A stretch of DNA of 64,000 bases from contig CALZFC010000149.1 of NCBI GenBank assembly GCA_945643635.1, positions 207,001 through 271,000 of the forward strand, read 5' to 3'. The notes under the pieces are model-generated. The model searched no databases. It was not told the origin of the DNA and saw nothing but the letters and a program-made list of their open reading frames with translations. Both the position numbers and the translations under genes were made by a program. Source of the DNA: Allodiplogaster sudhausi (lineage: Eukaryota > Nematoda > Chromadorea > Rhabditida > Diplogasteridae). Positions 11,591 through 23,340 of the stretch are shown here, piece by piece; within the stretch, counting starts at the first letter, position 1; each line of letters begins with the position of its first letter.

Positions 11591-12850
11591 TCAGATACAT
11601 AAATTGGCACAACTGCTACGAAAAGATGAAAGTGAAAGGGAGGATACTTGCTGTTCTAGTAAGGAGTTCCAAGGACGGACAATACGGTAAGAGAGACAAG
11701 CACGTCTGGAGCGGAGAGAGCGAAATGGGGGGAAAGAGAGCTTCAAAGAGTGACCACGAAGATTGGAGGAATATCTAGTGGGCAAATGGAAAAAGCGAGT
11801 GGGATCAATTGGAGTGAGCTTTCGCATTATTTTAAGCGTGGTGACTAGATCTGTTACACGTCTGCGGTGTTCAAGAGATAAGAGTCCGAGGGATTTCAAC
11901 CGTTCATGATATGGTAATGGGTTACCTACTCTTTTAAAAATGGATCTAGTATAACTACGCTGAACTTTTTCTAGCAGATTGACAAACATCGTGGAAGACG
12001 GGTTCCAAATCTCAGATGAAGTGTCTAATATAGGCAGTACATACACTTTGTAAAGACGAGAAAGAATAGCGAGATTTCGAGTTTTAAACGAGCGAAGAAT
12101 ATAAGAACATCTAGCTGACGCCTTTCTAGCAATTGCACGGATATGATCATTAGGGGAGAGATCAGAATCGTAAGTAATACCGAGGTCCTTGAACGATGAG
12201 ACGATTGGCAGGGAAACACCTCTAATAGAGAATGAGTAGCTAGGGTGGCTTCCAATTGTCATTACGACAGTCTTATCAAGAGATATTGTGAGACCCCATT
12301 TAATAGCCCAGGAATCCACAGAATCTAGAGCAGATTGTAAGAGAGAGGCATTGTTGTAGGTATAAAGCTTGACATCATCGGCATAAATAGTATAATTACA
12401 GACAAAGGGGATACAGTCAACAATGTCATTGATATAAATCAGAAACAATAGAGGACCTAGGCATGTACCTTGGTTTACGCCGGTATGTATGGAATAGGAA
12501 GGTGAGACAGCCTGATCAACAACAACTAACTGCACTCTATTAGAGAGAAACGAATCGACAAATCGAAGTAGGCTCCCTGATATGCCAACCTTAGAAAGCT
12601 TAAAAAGGAGGTGCTGACGAGGAACTGGGTCAAATGCCTTGCTAAAGTCTATATACGCAACACTAATGTAGTTATTGGAATCTAAGATAGAGTGCCAATC
12701 ATTAAGGGTAGTGAGCAGAGCAGTAGAAACTGAATGTTTTGGCCGGAAGCCAAACTGATAGGGAGAGAGGATGGAATTCTCTTCTAGATAGCAAAATATT
12801 CTTCTAGAAATCAAACGTTCCATAACCTTAGACAGAGAACATGTTAGAGA
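11591..12850 (-). pseudogene. reverse transcriptase part of retrotransposon ORF2
   Basis: RNA-dependent DNA polymerase. Visible in order: SKVMERLISRRIF, QFGFRPKHSVSTALL, YIDFSKAFDPVPRQHLLFKL, VNQGTCLGPLLFLIYINDI, the catalytic IYADDVKLY box (near 12360-12390) and FKDLGITYD, then the long C-terminal part with YHERLKSLGLLSLEHRR. Motifs from the palm onward are intact and the frame is open for over 400 codons. The fingers before SLTCSLSKV are missing. Confidence 0.92.
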
Positions 12851-13922
12851 TACGGTTTGGCAACTTAGAAAGGGCTCTGTAAATTTGGTCGGAGGAAAAT
12901 TCAACATAATCAAGACCAGAAAAACTAGGCGAAGGAACATCACTTGGCGGAGGGGGAGAGACACAGAGAGAGTCAAAACAATGCTGAAAATAATTAGCGA
13001 AAGCCTGAGCCTTATCGGCAGCATTCGTGCAGAGACCGTAGGGGGAACTAAGTGGTCCAATTTGGGAGTTCTCCTTAATACATCCATTCGAATAACGATA
13101 AAATAGTCGCATGTTACCCTTGGAAGAAATGCGAGTCTCTAATTGTCTCCTATAGCTGTAAAGTGTTTTCTTAAATTTTCTAGAGGCTTGCAAGAAAGGA
13201 GAGAGACCTAACAAAAACCTTTGGCTGTAAAGATGGTCACATTTACGTGCTAATCTTTGGACACAAGTGGGGAACTTAGGATGTGATCTTGTTATAATGC
13301 GAGATGGAACAAAATTATCTATGGCATAGTGAACCTTTTCTAAAAAGGCCGAATAGAGAAGGTCAATATCGCTGATAGAGTTCAACAAAATGGACCAATT
13401 GATCGAGGACAGAAATAGATTGACACGTTTCCAATCCGTGTTCTTAAAATCACGTACGACGAAAGATGAAGGAGTGGGGAGAGATGGAAAAGAAGCAGAG
13501 AAAGAGACAATCGAGTGGTCTAGGGAAGGGAGAGGGGGGAGGACATCGCAGTGACCGACGATAGAATTATCGGTCGAGAGAACACGGTCAAGAAGCGATA
13601 ACTGTCTTGTAGGTGAGGCCACATGTTGAGTGAGTGCGTGTGCATAACATAGAGAAAATAGAGAATCAGAGGACGGAGAGAGGGCGGAAGAGGCAGAGGA
13701 GGAGAGAGAATTGTACGCATTCCAGTCAATTTCAGGACAGTTAAGATCTCCTACAGTGATATGATTAAAATTTCCCGTATCTAAGATAGAGTTGTGAATA
13801 ACATCTAAGCAGGCATCAAAGTCGCTTAAGGGACATGAGGGGCTCCTATAAATACAGTGAAACACCGTAGTAAACGAGTCACCAGTAATTGCAACAGAAA
13901 CCAGTTGGCAGTAATTGCCAAA
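12846..13922 (-). pseudogene. endonuclease-domain part of retrotransposon ORF2
   Basis: AP-type endonuclease that nicks target DNA. Visible motifs are FHCIYRSPS, GDLNCPEIDWN (the GDFN-type motif) and SLDHSIVSF (the SDH-type catalytic His motif). These are followed by the linker typical of CR1/jockey proteins (NYFQHCFDSL, DQIYRALSKLPN). The first motifs of the domain are lost by 5' truncation. The frame leaves the RT at the KLPN position. Confidence 0.85.
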
Positions 13923-13925
13923 AAA

Positions 13926-14899
13926 AAGTGGATGAGTCTGAATGGGGGCTACCTAGTGAGAGATAACGGGGGATGATTGAGATTTCACTTGCCAGTTTCA
14001 TTATTTCAAAACATACAATGAATAACGGTTTATGTACTTCGAATATCAGTTTCAATACAATTAACGTTGGTTCCACCATTTTAAATGTGTCAGGTTTGTG
14101 TCACGGCTTGTTTTGTTTTTAATGATTGTTTAACTAAAAGTATTCTCTTTCATTTCTTTAAAAGGATTAACATGTTGGATCACTTAAAGAAAAAGCAAAC
14201 TAAAAGCTAATTGGATTTTTACCACTATATTACATCTTTTATTATTTTATGTTTCCTTCTTGTGAGCATCTACTCCTCAAAAATTCAGTGTTGAGAACAA
14301 ATCCCTCCCATTTATACATTACGAGAATATTTTAAATCACTAATGAAGTAAACCACTCGCCAAGAATACATATTTTATGCATTAAAATTTGGTATGATAT
14401 TTTACAGAACATCTCCTCATATTAGATTAGTTCCTTTTCTTGCCATGAAACACTTCTGTTAATTTATATCTTGATTGTGCCGACTGTTTACAGCGACCAC
14501 GCCAAGTACATATATACATTGTACATACATATGTTCGTCACGCTAGTAGTGTTTTCGTTTTATAACTTATAGTTAGCCTACCTTGCTCAAGCGTCCGTTA
14601 AACCTCACCGTTAAGAGAGTGCTAAAAGTGTTCCTAAGCAACAATGAACATAGTTTGTCTTTTCGAATAATTTCTTTTATTTCGTATCCTTTCTTCCTCC
14701 CTTTTATATTTCTATTGGATAAGCAAATCATCTTTTTGATATCACCATCAAAGTTAAACGGTCTCCAGAATGAGCAACACGCGACGAATCTATCAAGTTT
14801 TCCACACACGCAACTAGCAAAGCGAGAACACCGGGTTCAAGTCATGGAGCATCAGAGAGTCAGTCGGATAACCACGAAATGACTCCGCTTGCAATCACA
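13926..14899. other. AT-rich intergenic, no gene seen
   Basis: Flanks the retrotransposon insertion on its 5' side. It contains ACATACATATG words near 14522 and no exon with convincing splice sites. Short open frames at 14573-14882 run on both strands without family resemblance. Confidence 0.5.
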
Positions 14900-15091
14900 G
14901 TCGCAGATTGTCGAGCTGAAAAATCCGTTCAATAAAATAGGGTAATCGAAAAGTTTTGCTAAATTTGTCCCTTGCGTTTCCTCTCAATAGCTTTCTGCCC
15001 TCTTCACCACATGGAGCACGCCACACGATAACATTTCAGCGCTGCAACATCATTACAAGGAACCAGCAGCGGTAGCAAACAGGTAAACAAC
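14900..15091 (+). other. possible 5' untranslated exon of the helicase
   Basis: A more GC-balanced stretch ends in AGCAAACAG followed by GTAAACAA at 15092, a fair donor. The helicase ORF is preceded by GTTTCAG at 15574-15580, directly before the likely start ATG. A leader intron from 15092 to 15580 would explain both. This is inference from splice signals only, and the left edge is arbitrary. Confidence 0.35.
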
Positions 15092-15582
15092 TATTCCTTT
15101 ACATTTATACATTAGTTTTATTTATTTTTTCTTTTTGGGTATTTTTACCTTTTTATGTTTCTTTCTTCTCTTCATCTTACAATTAGAGATTTATTTCCCT
15201 GTGCTTCTTTTCACTACCCTCTTTTTAGCACTTTCGCTAAGCAAATTGATTCGACTAAACCCTGAGTTTAATCCAACACTGTAACTTAATCTTTCGTCTT
15301 CTTCTCACCTACATACACATGTTTTTACTTGGAAGGGTAACTTTACATTTAAACGAATAGACGAAAAGGACGCAACTACTAACAACACTTCGCCTATTTC
15401 TTGTCCTTTTACTTATTTCTCCCACTACACTGATTGTGAGCGTTTTCTTATCTTCTTTTCCTTTTCTTTCACCAACTTTTTCCTCATGCCTAGAATTTCA
15501 CTTCGCCATAAAACCGCTCCGCCCTGGCGGCGATCAGGGATCCCACATACCTATTTTCGTATACAGATACCATGTTTCAGAA

Positions 15583-18500
15583 ATGTCAGCAGAAGAGTCA
15601 CTCCCAGAGGGTGGCACACGATCGCGATCCCAAGACATGTCAGCTCTGACCAGCACCACGAGCTGTGACCCCTCACGCCCCCTGCCTCAGTCGCTGGCAG
15701 GGGTGCCGAATCTCTCTGCCCCCCAAGACTTGTCAGCTCTGACCAGCACCACGAGCTGTGACTCCTCACGCCCCCTCCCTCAGTCGCTGGAAGGGGTGCC
15801 GAATCTCTCTGCCCCCCAAGACTTGTTAGCTCTGACCAGCACCACGAGCTGTGACCCCTCACGCCCCCTGCCTCAGTCGCTAGCAGGGGTGCCGAATCTC
15901 TCGGCCCCCCAAGATATGTCAGCTCTGACCAGCACCACGAGCTGTGACCCCTCACGCCCCCTGCCTCAGTCGCTGGCAGGGGTGCCGAATCTCTCTGCCC
16001 CCCAAAACATGTCAGCTCTGACCAGCACCACGAGCTGTGACCCCTCACGCCCCCTCCCTCAGTCGCTGGAAGGGGTGCCGAATCTCTCTGCCCCCCAAGA
16101 CTTGTCAGCTCTGACCAGCACCACGAGCTGTGACCCCTCACGCCCCCTACCTCAGTCGCTGGCAGGGGTGCCGAATCTCTCTGCCCCCCCAAGACATGTC
16201 AGCTCTGACCAGCACCACGAGCTGTGACCCCTCACGCCCCCTGCCTCAGTCGCTGGCAGGGGTGCCGAATCTCTCTGCCCCCCAAGACTTGTCAGCTCTG
16301 ACCAGCACCACGAGCTGTGACCCCTCACGCCCCCTCCCTCAGTCGCTGGAAGGGGTGCCGAATCTCTCTGCCCCCCAAGACTTGTCAGCTCTGACCAGCA
16401 CCACGAGCTGTGATCCCTCTCGCCCCCTGCCTCAGTCGCTGGCAGGGGTGCCGAATCTCTCTGCCCCCCAAAACATGTCAGCTCTAACCAGCACCACGAG
16501 CTGTGACCCCTCTCGCCCCCTGCCTCAGTCGCTGGCAAGGGAGCCGAATACAATTCTCGCCCAAAAGCAGAAACAAGGCGAACAAGAAAAGAAGGAGACG
16601 AACGCCCCCGCACCGTCCATCGTCAACTGTTCCCCGACAACTCCAGAGGAGAGCGGCCATTCATGGCGTGAACTCCTCAACGTGCGCGCCACACGACCGG
16701 AAGCCCGCAGAAGTACGCCATTCGTGGATCTGCCCTCAGACTTCCATGGTTACTTTTCCAATAAATGGGCGATTGGCCCAAAGCAGGATTACGCGGATGA
16801 AGAACCAGTGCCGTATAGGGCGCAGATCACTCTGGGTGATATCGAAGAATTCCAGAGACGAACTCAGATCGCGCGAATGATGAGACTCGGTCGCCAGATG
16901 AACAAGCGCGACAACGAGCTGAGGGCACCGACAGGTCACCTATCAAGCCCAGAACCACTGGGCACGGTCCGGCCCGTACTGTACAAGTATGTTGGATCGC
17001 GGTTGCTAGAAAGTGTGCACTTCGAAACTTTCGCCGTCGGTCGGGAAGATTTACGATTTCTGAAGCTAGATCGTTGGTCGTTAAACGTCGCTGACGGGAA
17101 TTCCACTAATGTCGATTTCGACAAAATTGCCAAAGGCGATCTGTTTTTCATCTATCACTTAGCCATGGCAAAGCCACAGCGAGCAGACGTACCCATCAAT
17201 ACGGTGAACCCGCACATCGACATCGAAAGCTTCAACCCGCTTTGGACAGCAGAGCAGTACGCGCCAGCAAGGATGTTCTCAACTACCCCCCGCCTGTTCA
17301 TGGTCATAAAAGAGAATGCGAGCAACTCCAAAGAACACTTGGAAGGCATAGCCGCCGGATACCCGGAACTTGTCAGGATAAAGAAGTCGCTCCATACGAA
17401 GGTGTCCGGAACTCCAGCCATGCCGCCCGCCCAGCAAGATGTCATCCTCTGCTACGGTAGGAAGTCAGAGCCAGCAGTTCAGTACCTCTCCGAACCGCCG
17501 AACGAGGAGAAAATACCTTACCTCATGGCTGCCATCAGTAAGGTCGTGCCATACTACACGACGTCGCCATTCGGAGTCATGACGACGACAGAACTGCACG
17601 AGTCGGTGAGGAGTCTTTATGAAAACCGCCGTTACAAATTCAGCGCATTCGATAAGACCAGGCCGCAAGCTCTCGATGCAATCGGCGATCTCGCCTTCCT
17701 AGGAGTAACTGTCCGGGCCTACTCCGCGCCGCCTGTCATCGTTCGCCACGAGGGATTTGCGTCGAAGCTTAAAAAAACAGGTGGAGACAAGGCAACTATC
17801 AACGTAAGCGTCAACAGCAGTGACCAGCAGATCGTAGCAGGAGACTCCGCCAGCATCGAATTCAGGCTGTCTGAATCATTCCAGGCGAAGGTTGTACAAG
17901 TACAACCGGACGACGAGACTGGCTCGGTGACGGTCACCCTCTCCATCACTAACAGCGCCTTCACAAGGATGGGAGACCAATTCTTGGCCGCCGAAGACGA
18001 GGAGCAAATTTTGCAACTGCCGTGCAAAATGTACGTCAGCGAGCGATCGTTTGCTTCAGACGAAATCCTTCTCCAGCTCAGCAAGTTAGAGAAAGTGGTG
18101 ATCTCGCAGCCAAAACGATCCCAAGTTCCGAGAATGGCAGGGCAGAACGACCCGTTCTTGGCCGCCCTCTATTCTGCCAAGGCACCACCACCACCGATGC
18201 CGATCTTCAGCGGACAATACGAGTCTGCAACGCGAACAGATGGAAGTTCAATCGTTTATAATGAAGAGCAGTCAACGGCGATTCAGATGTGGCGTTCTGG
18301 TGCCGAACGCCTGATAGTTGAGGCGCCATTCGGTTCTGGAAAAAGTGCGACCGCGGCACAAATGGTCATCGCATCAGCCCCATGGGAGGCGGTCATCGCA
18401 CTCGTCAGCGTGCAGCACGCGGCAACCGCTGCGCTTTCGATCGCCTTCCAGAACATCGAACATGAGTTGCGGATCATGCGCATCGTCAGTGAAGCAAGAC

Positions 18501-19665
18501 ACCAGGAATTGCCGCAGCGGGACAGGACGAGGTACGACGTACCTACTCTTCTTGCGCAGATCCTCGACTTCGCGCCTCCCGATACCGACGAGCAGACCCT
18601 AACGATTTTACATGAATTCATTGACGCCCGCAATTTCTTGCAAGCGTACGAAAACAGGCATTCGCCGCAGTCTGACGACGAGGAGCTCGATCTGTTCCAG
18701 AAGCACCACTCAGTGTTTGAGAAGAGTTACCACCAGGTTCTGAAGCTCTTCGTCGGTTGGTATAGACCGAACGTCATTATCTGCACCGCCGACGCACTAC
18801 TCTCAAGCCTGGTACTCGTTAAGAGCCCTTTCCGAAACACCATGTGTGCAACGACCGCAATACTCATCGACGAGTGCAGCCAACTCCCCGAGGCATCTCT
18901 GCTTGCCATCGTTCGCTGTCTCCCAGAGGCCCGCGTCGCTCTCGTTGGGGTCACAAAGCAGCTCCCTCCCTTCAAATACGACCCAGAGGACGCCGCCCAG
19001 AGATTCGCAGCGCAACCGGCACTCTCCGTCGCTCGCCGACTAGGAAAGTTCCCCACGGTTTTCCTGTGTCAGATTTACCGCATGCCGATGAGCTTGGCAA
19101 GATTGTCATCTGACCTCTTCTACAATGGGTCCTTGCACTCCGATGTGGCAGTACCGCAACCGACGCCGCTGTGCAAAGCCGGACTCACCTCGTACAAGAA
19201 CGGCACCTTTGTGCTGATGAACGTGGACGGCAAAGAAAAAGGCATGAGTACGTCTCTCGAGAATCCGAAGGAAGCCGAGGCCGTCGTCTCGCTGAAACCG
19301 TCTCTCGCAACGAGATTGCAGTAATTTCACTTTATCGTGCGCAGAGCAACCGAATCGGGAAGGAGATGCGGGACGCCGGCCTCTCCGGGATCGACTCCGT
19401 TACCGTCGACAGCTTTCAAGGACGAGAGCGAAGCGTCATCGTCCTCGCAACGACCCGAACTGGCGGAGACACGCAGCAGAGATCTTCCTTCTTCGTCGAT
19501 CCTCACCGGATCAACGTCGCACTTTCCCGGGCGAAGCACGGATTAGTCATCGTCGGCAACTTGCCCACCTTCAACAATGCGCCGTACTGGATGTGCCTGG
19601 CAAGAATAGCGAGAGAAAAGAAGGTCATTGTCCGTTACCACAATTGGAGTTGGCAGAACCCATAA
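15583..19665 (+). pseudogene. UPF1-like superfamily 1 helicase with N-terminal 31-residue repeats, two frame breaks
   Basis: Likely an RNA/DNA helicase of the UPF1/SMUBP2 type. The start chosen is ATG 15583 (MSAEESLPEGG), which follows the acceptor GTTTCAG. Parts in order: ten tandem repeats (15634-16554), a charged linker, an uncharacterised region of about 500 residues, then the core. Core motifs are Walker A FGSGKSATAA (18331-18360), Walker B IDECSQLPEA (about 18866), QIYRMPMSLARLSSDLFYNG (19070), VDSFQGRERSVIV (about 19408) and RINVALSRAKHGL. The frame changes twice: after a run of seven C at 16184-16190 where other units have six, and between 19280 and 19322. All core motifs survive, so the breaks are recent or are sequencing errors. 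The coding part is intronless and far more GC-rich than its neighbours, unlike the split genes around it. Confidence 0.85.
15634..16554 (+). repeat. ten tandem 93 bp coding repeats
   Basis: Units start at 15634, 15727, 15820, 15913, 16006, 16099, 16193, 16286, 16379 and 16472. Each encodes 31 residues containing LTSTTSCDPSRPLPQSL, then A/EGVPNLSAPQ and D or N. Units are nearly identical and differ mainly at Ala/Glu after PLPQSL and at Asp/Asn. The last unit fades at about 16540. The unit is a multiple of three and lacks stops on the opposite strand, so long antisense frames are expected. The seventh unit is displaced by one extra C. Confidence 0.95.
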
Positions 19666-20098
19666 GCGCCTCGTCCCGCAACCATCTTCGAAGACCAGGA
19701 GTCCAGTCAGTCCAACTTTCTTCTCTTTTTCTGCCTTCTCCTGACAACTTCATATTATCTTCTTTCAACATCTCTAGTCTTCAACATACAAATATGAATT
19801 ATCGTTTTACTCTCATTCCAGCACTCCGCATCTCTCCCGCTTGCAGTCATAGTGAAGCCATCACGAGCAACGATCGCCCCGATACGCCAGTGCAGAAGCT
19901 CTCCTCACTGCTGCTTTCTACGCCACCTCCAACTAACTCCCCATGACTTTCCGCCCCACAACCTGACGACCAGACGAACAATTGGTTTTTGTTTACTCCA
20001 TTCCTTTTTCATTTTCTCATCATTTCATTTTAATGCACATGCAACCGCTACAACTTTTCTTCTCGGTCTCTTGTTCTAGCACTCCGTACCGCTTTTAG
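19666..20098 (+). other. gap between helicase and Bark-like exons
   Basis: An acceptor-like CTCATTCCAG at 19820 is followed by a frame ending TSNDRPDTPVQKLSSLLLST and a stop at 19944. A second CTCTTGTTCTAG precedes 20080. Both following sequences begin CACTCCG. They could be 3' exons of the helicase or decayed Bark exons. Nothing firm. Confidence 0.3.
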
Positions 20099-20353
20099 CA
20101 ATGTCATCGCATAACCGCCCTGAACATGGATAGCCTCGCCCAAAAGACGCAGCGGCAGTCGCTCTCTCGTCTCGAGTACTTGGACATTCTCTACTCCGGA
20201 TACAGCGGGTACATCTCATCCTTTTTCCGCTGATTCATTGATTAAATTTTTTACTACTATTTATTAGTTATTAATTTTTTCTAGCTAGTTCATGATCGAA
20301 TATGTATTTTTCTCAATTATTTTTTTATTGCTTTATCAACAACAGCATATCTT

Positions 20354-20407
<54 letters not shown>

Positions 20408-23340
20408 ACGTTCTCTCTCACACACCCACTCCTTGAACTCTCTTTATTTCACCCTCTCGCTCTCTTTAAAACCTTCTTCTCTTTCTCTCTCTTTCTCCTC
20501 TCTCTCACTGTCTCTCTCTCTCTCTCTTTTTCTCTCTAGGCAAACGAAGAACTTAACAGCGGCGCTCTGGATAGAAGGCGTGCCCCCGATAATGAACGGT
20601 CTCCGAATAGAGCGAAGCGCACGGGATGGCTTATATCTCTACGAGGTGGCTTCTATTTTATCGATTTACAAATACATTTCATTTTGTGGTTATTTTTGAT
20701 CTACATTTGTATAATAAACCTTTTATTTCTTTATCTTTATCCCATTTGATTCCAAGCTACTTTTCAATTTTCACGCTCCATTCGCCGATATTCTGCGAAC
20801 ATTTGTTGTTAATTATATGGTCATAGTTTTTTTCATGATTTTATAAGGAAATAAGCTTTTGTTAACGGATGTATGGTACATAGTTATAGAAAAAGATATT
20901 TTTTTAACTCATTTTATTATTATTATTAAAATAAATGTAACTTTTACATCATATGTAGCAAATCATTCATGCTACATTTTCTATGTGTGTAATTTCTACC
21001 AGTTTGGGTGCACCCACGGTTTTGAGTGGCTTCTCGTGTTGAATAGTAACACTATATTGAAGGAGGCGCTCTTCTCCTTTCGCGGGTTTTTCTAGAGTCA
21101 TTGATATAACTAATTGTTTAGCGAATTAAATTGGTAATCATCTTACATCAGTGTATATATATATATATATATCCGCAGCCGGCTCCATTTGGTCCTCTCT
21201 CTGCCTCTTCGATGACGTCATTCGTGATCTGTGACGCAGACGACCGGCTCCAGTCTTGCGCGCTGCAGAGGATGCGAGTGCCGCTCATTGACGGTAGGAA
21301 ACTGATAATTGCGTTATTTTAAGAGTTGTTATAGTGGACTAAAACATTAATATTTTAAAGTAATTAATAAAATAAAGAAAAATTATACGCGCTTCTTCCG
21401 ATTGCTTTATCGCGTAGATCATGTATTCGTGAAGAGCTTTAACTTTTTTTTCTTCAAATTGGTGCCAGTTTGTTGCAAGAACTAATCGCTTGTTTCAGTT
21501 GTGCCTTATTATTCATCATGGTGAGCCATGCAAAACCACATGAGCAGATATTTTGGGCTTTGTTTGGGGCAAAAATTTTGATTAAGTAACTTAAAAGATT
21601 GGTGGCTGGAAAATAGCATTTTTTTCTTCATCTTTTTTTTTCCACTCTTCTCATACAATATTCGATTTTCTAGGAAACTATTGCTTTCTAACAAAGTTTT
21701 AATCTTCTCCTCGAAGCAACAGTAACGCTATTTAAAAAAAAACATTTTTTTTTTGCATTATTGTCACAATGAAGCATGTAGTGTTTAATTCGATAGTGCC
21801 TTTTTATTAGTGGTGGTAAATAAAATGTTCAGGATTAAATTTTTCATTTATGTAATTAGCCCTAGACAATTAGAGGGCAAGATTGCAATAGCAAAGCAGG
21901 AATAAAAAAATATGTATACATAGCATACATACTTCTCGATAGCCGATTCCTCTTGCAGACAAGGCTTTCTACGGGCTGAATATCACAACCTCGATCATCG
22001 GCGAGAAAATCGGCAACGGCATCCTTGCACTCGATCCACGAGAGCGCACGGCGCTCTCAAATGTTTCCATCGACAGGAATCAGGGACAGGTTTGATGAGA
22101 AAATCTTAAAATGGCCTGTCAATTACATCGCGGTACAATTAGTTGCGAGGGCTCTTATTGCGAGGAGAACAAACATGAATGTCTTCAAAATGAGAGAGAG
22201 AGTGCAATTAAGCACTGTGGTGATAGATACATAGCATGCCTACAATTCTGCTAGGCCGGCGTGCTGGTGCAAGGTGGCGCGGCAGACATTTGGCTGAACG
22301 ACACGCGCATTCGGCAGAACTTGGGCGACGGCCTCAACGTCTCCTTCGCCGGCGGCGCAATCAATCTCAACGGCACCGTCATCAGTGGCAATCGATGGCG
22401 AGGCATGGGCTAATATAGACTGAATTATTGTTTTAAATTTTTTGAATATACAGTACATGGCTAATGAAAAAATTATTGCAGGAGCCGCCGTTCACTACAA
22501 CGATTCGCTGCCATTTCTCGCGATGCACAACGAATTTGTCATCAAGGTTGGCGATTTTTAAAGTTTTTTTTAAGTTTTATATTCATGATATGACAGCTAT
22601 TTTCACACGGATTTGGCATGTCAATTCTTTTCTTCCGGCAGGCATTTCTAAAAAGGATTTTCTTAATAGGTTGCTGGAGATGTTAGATCCACCGCGAGAG
22701 GAAAGTCTTCAATAATTTTCACTTTATTTATACTTTACAAAGAGGACAATTTTGCAGCATTTAATCGAAAAATACTGTAGGGTCGTCCATCGAACAACAT
22801 CTTTTTATCTGCGTTCTCTCGTCTCTGAAAATGCCTGGGGTGGTCTGCTCATCGGAAATGTCTGCATTCCGGGTGAACGGAGGATCGAGCATAGGGTGAG
22901 CGATTTTATTAGTATTATTATGGTATTGATTTTTTTTGATCTCTTTCATTTTTCTACAATATTAATTTACTGCAATAATCGAAAAAAAATTCTTCATTTT
23001 TTTTATTATACAGAGCACAGAAGTCACCGAGGGAAGACTCGAGGCTCTCTCGCTCTCTTCCTCTCATCACTCTCTCATTCTCTTTCTCTTTCTCACTCTA
23101 TTTCTCTCACCTCTCTCTCTCTCTTTCACTCTCTCTCTCTCTCTCTCTCTCGCACATTTTCCACTTGCATTGCAGCGAATTCGCCCACATCCAAATCCTA
23201 CCGTTCCAAGAGCAGCTGAACTACGGCATCGAAATGCCGTCACTTCGCCTGATCGACGGGCCGACCGTGCGACAGGGCCGTCTTTAGATGCGCTTTCGCG
23301 GCCGCTGGCGCTCCGTTTGCACCATGCTGACAAAGTATTT
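20099..23340 (+). pseudogene. Bark beetle-like protein fragment (beta-helix repeats and start of SRCR domain)
   Basis: Resembles the large extracellular protein Bark beetle, which organises tricellular septate junctions in insects. Exons in continuous phase: 20099-20208 (LSRLEYLDILYSG), 20540-20645 (LWIEGVPPIMNGLRIERSAR), 21179-21293, 21959-22089 (NGILALDPRERTALSNVSID), 22255-22408 (NLGDGLNVSFAGGAINLNGT) and 22482-22546 (AAVHYNDSLPFLAMHNEF). The asparagine/glycine-rich pattern is a right-handed beta-helix. Later pieces are 22780-22898 (ENAWGGLLIGNVC), 23013-23046 and 23176-23340 with the SRCR signature SLRLIDGPTVRQGRL and GRWRSVC. Damage: a TAG inside the SRCR domain at 23286-23288, no GT donor after 22408, and no consistent frame after 22546. 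Bark proteins are several times longer, so this is a fragment. Confidence 0.65.
20362..20538 (+). repeat. CT-rich tract forming an intron's polypyrimidine stretch
   Basis: CT runs lead directly into TTTTCTCTCTAG at 20528-20539, the acceptor of the second Bark-like exon. A similar CT block at 23040-23155 precedes the SRCR exon. Confidence 0.8.

Larger units (their letters stand above)
11427..13925 (-). mobile_element. CR1/jockey-like non-LTR retrotransposon, 5'-truncated and internally deleted
   Basis: Reads right to left: an endonuclease part (about 13922 to 12846) then reverse transcriptase (about 12846 to 11591), then about 160 bp of 3' sequence ending near 11427 in an AT-rich tail (TAATGATTAAATATTAAAT). 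The beginning of the endonuclease is absent, which is usual for incomplete target-primed reverse transcription. No target duplication could be assigned. The endonuclease and reverse transcriptase lie in different frames with the start of the RT fingers missing, so this copy is inactive. Clade is judged from motif spacing and wording only. Confidence 0.88.

Noticed and set aside
16184..16190. Programmed ribosomal frameshift at the C7 run
   Set aside because: No stimulatory structure or family precedent; a homopolymer slip or sequencing error explains it better.
15551..16613. Two antisense open frames of 213 and 153 codons
   Set aside because: They mirror the 93 bp coding repeats, whose length is a multiple of three and whose complement lacks stops.
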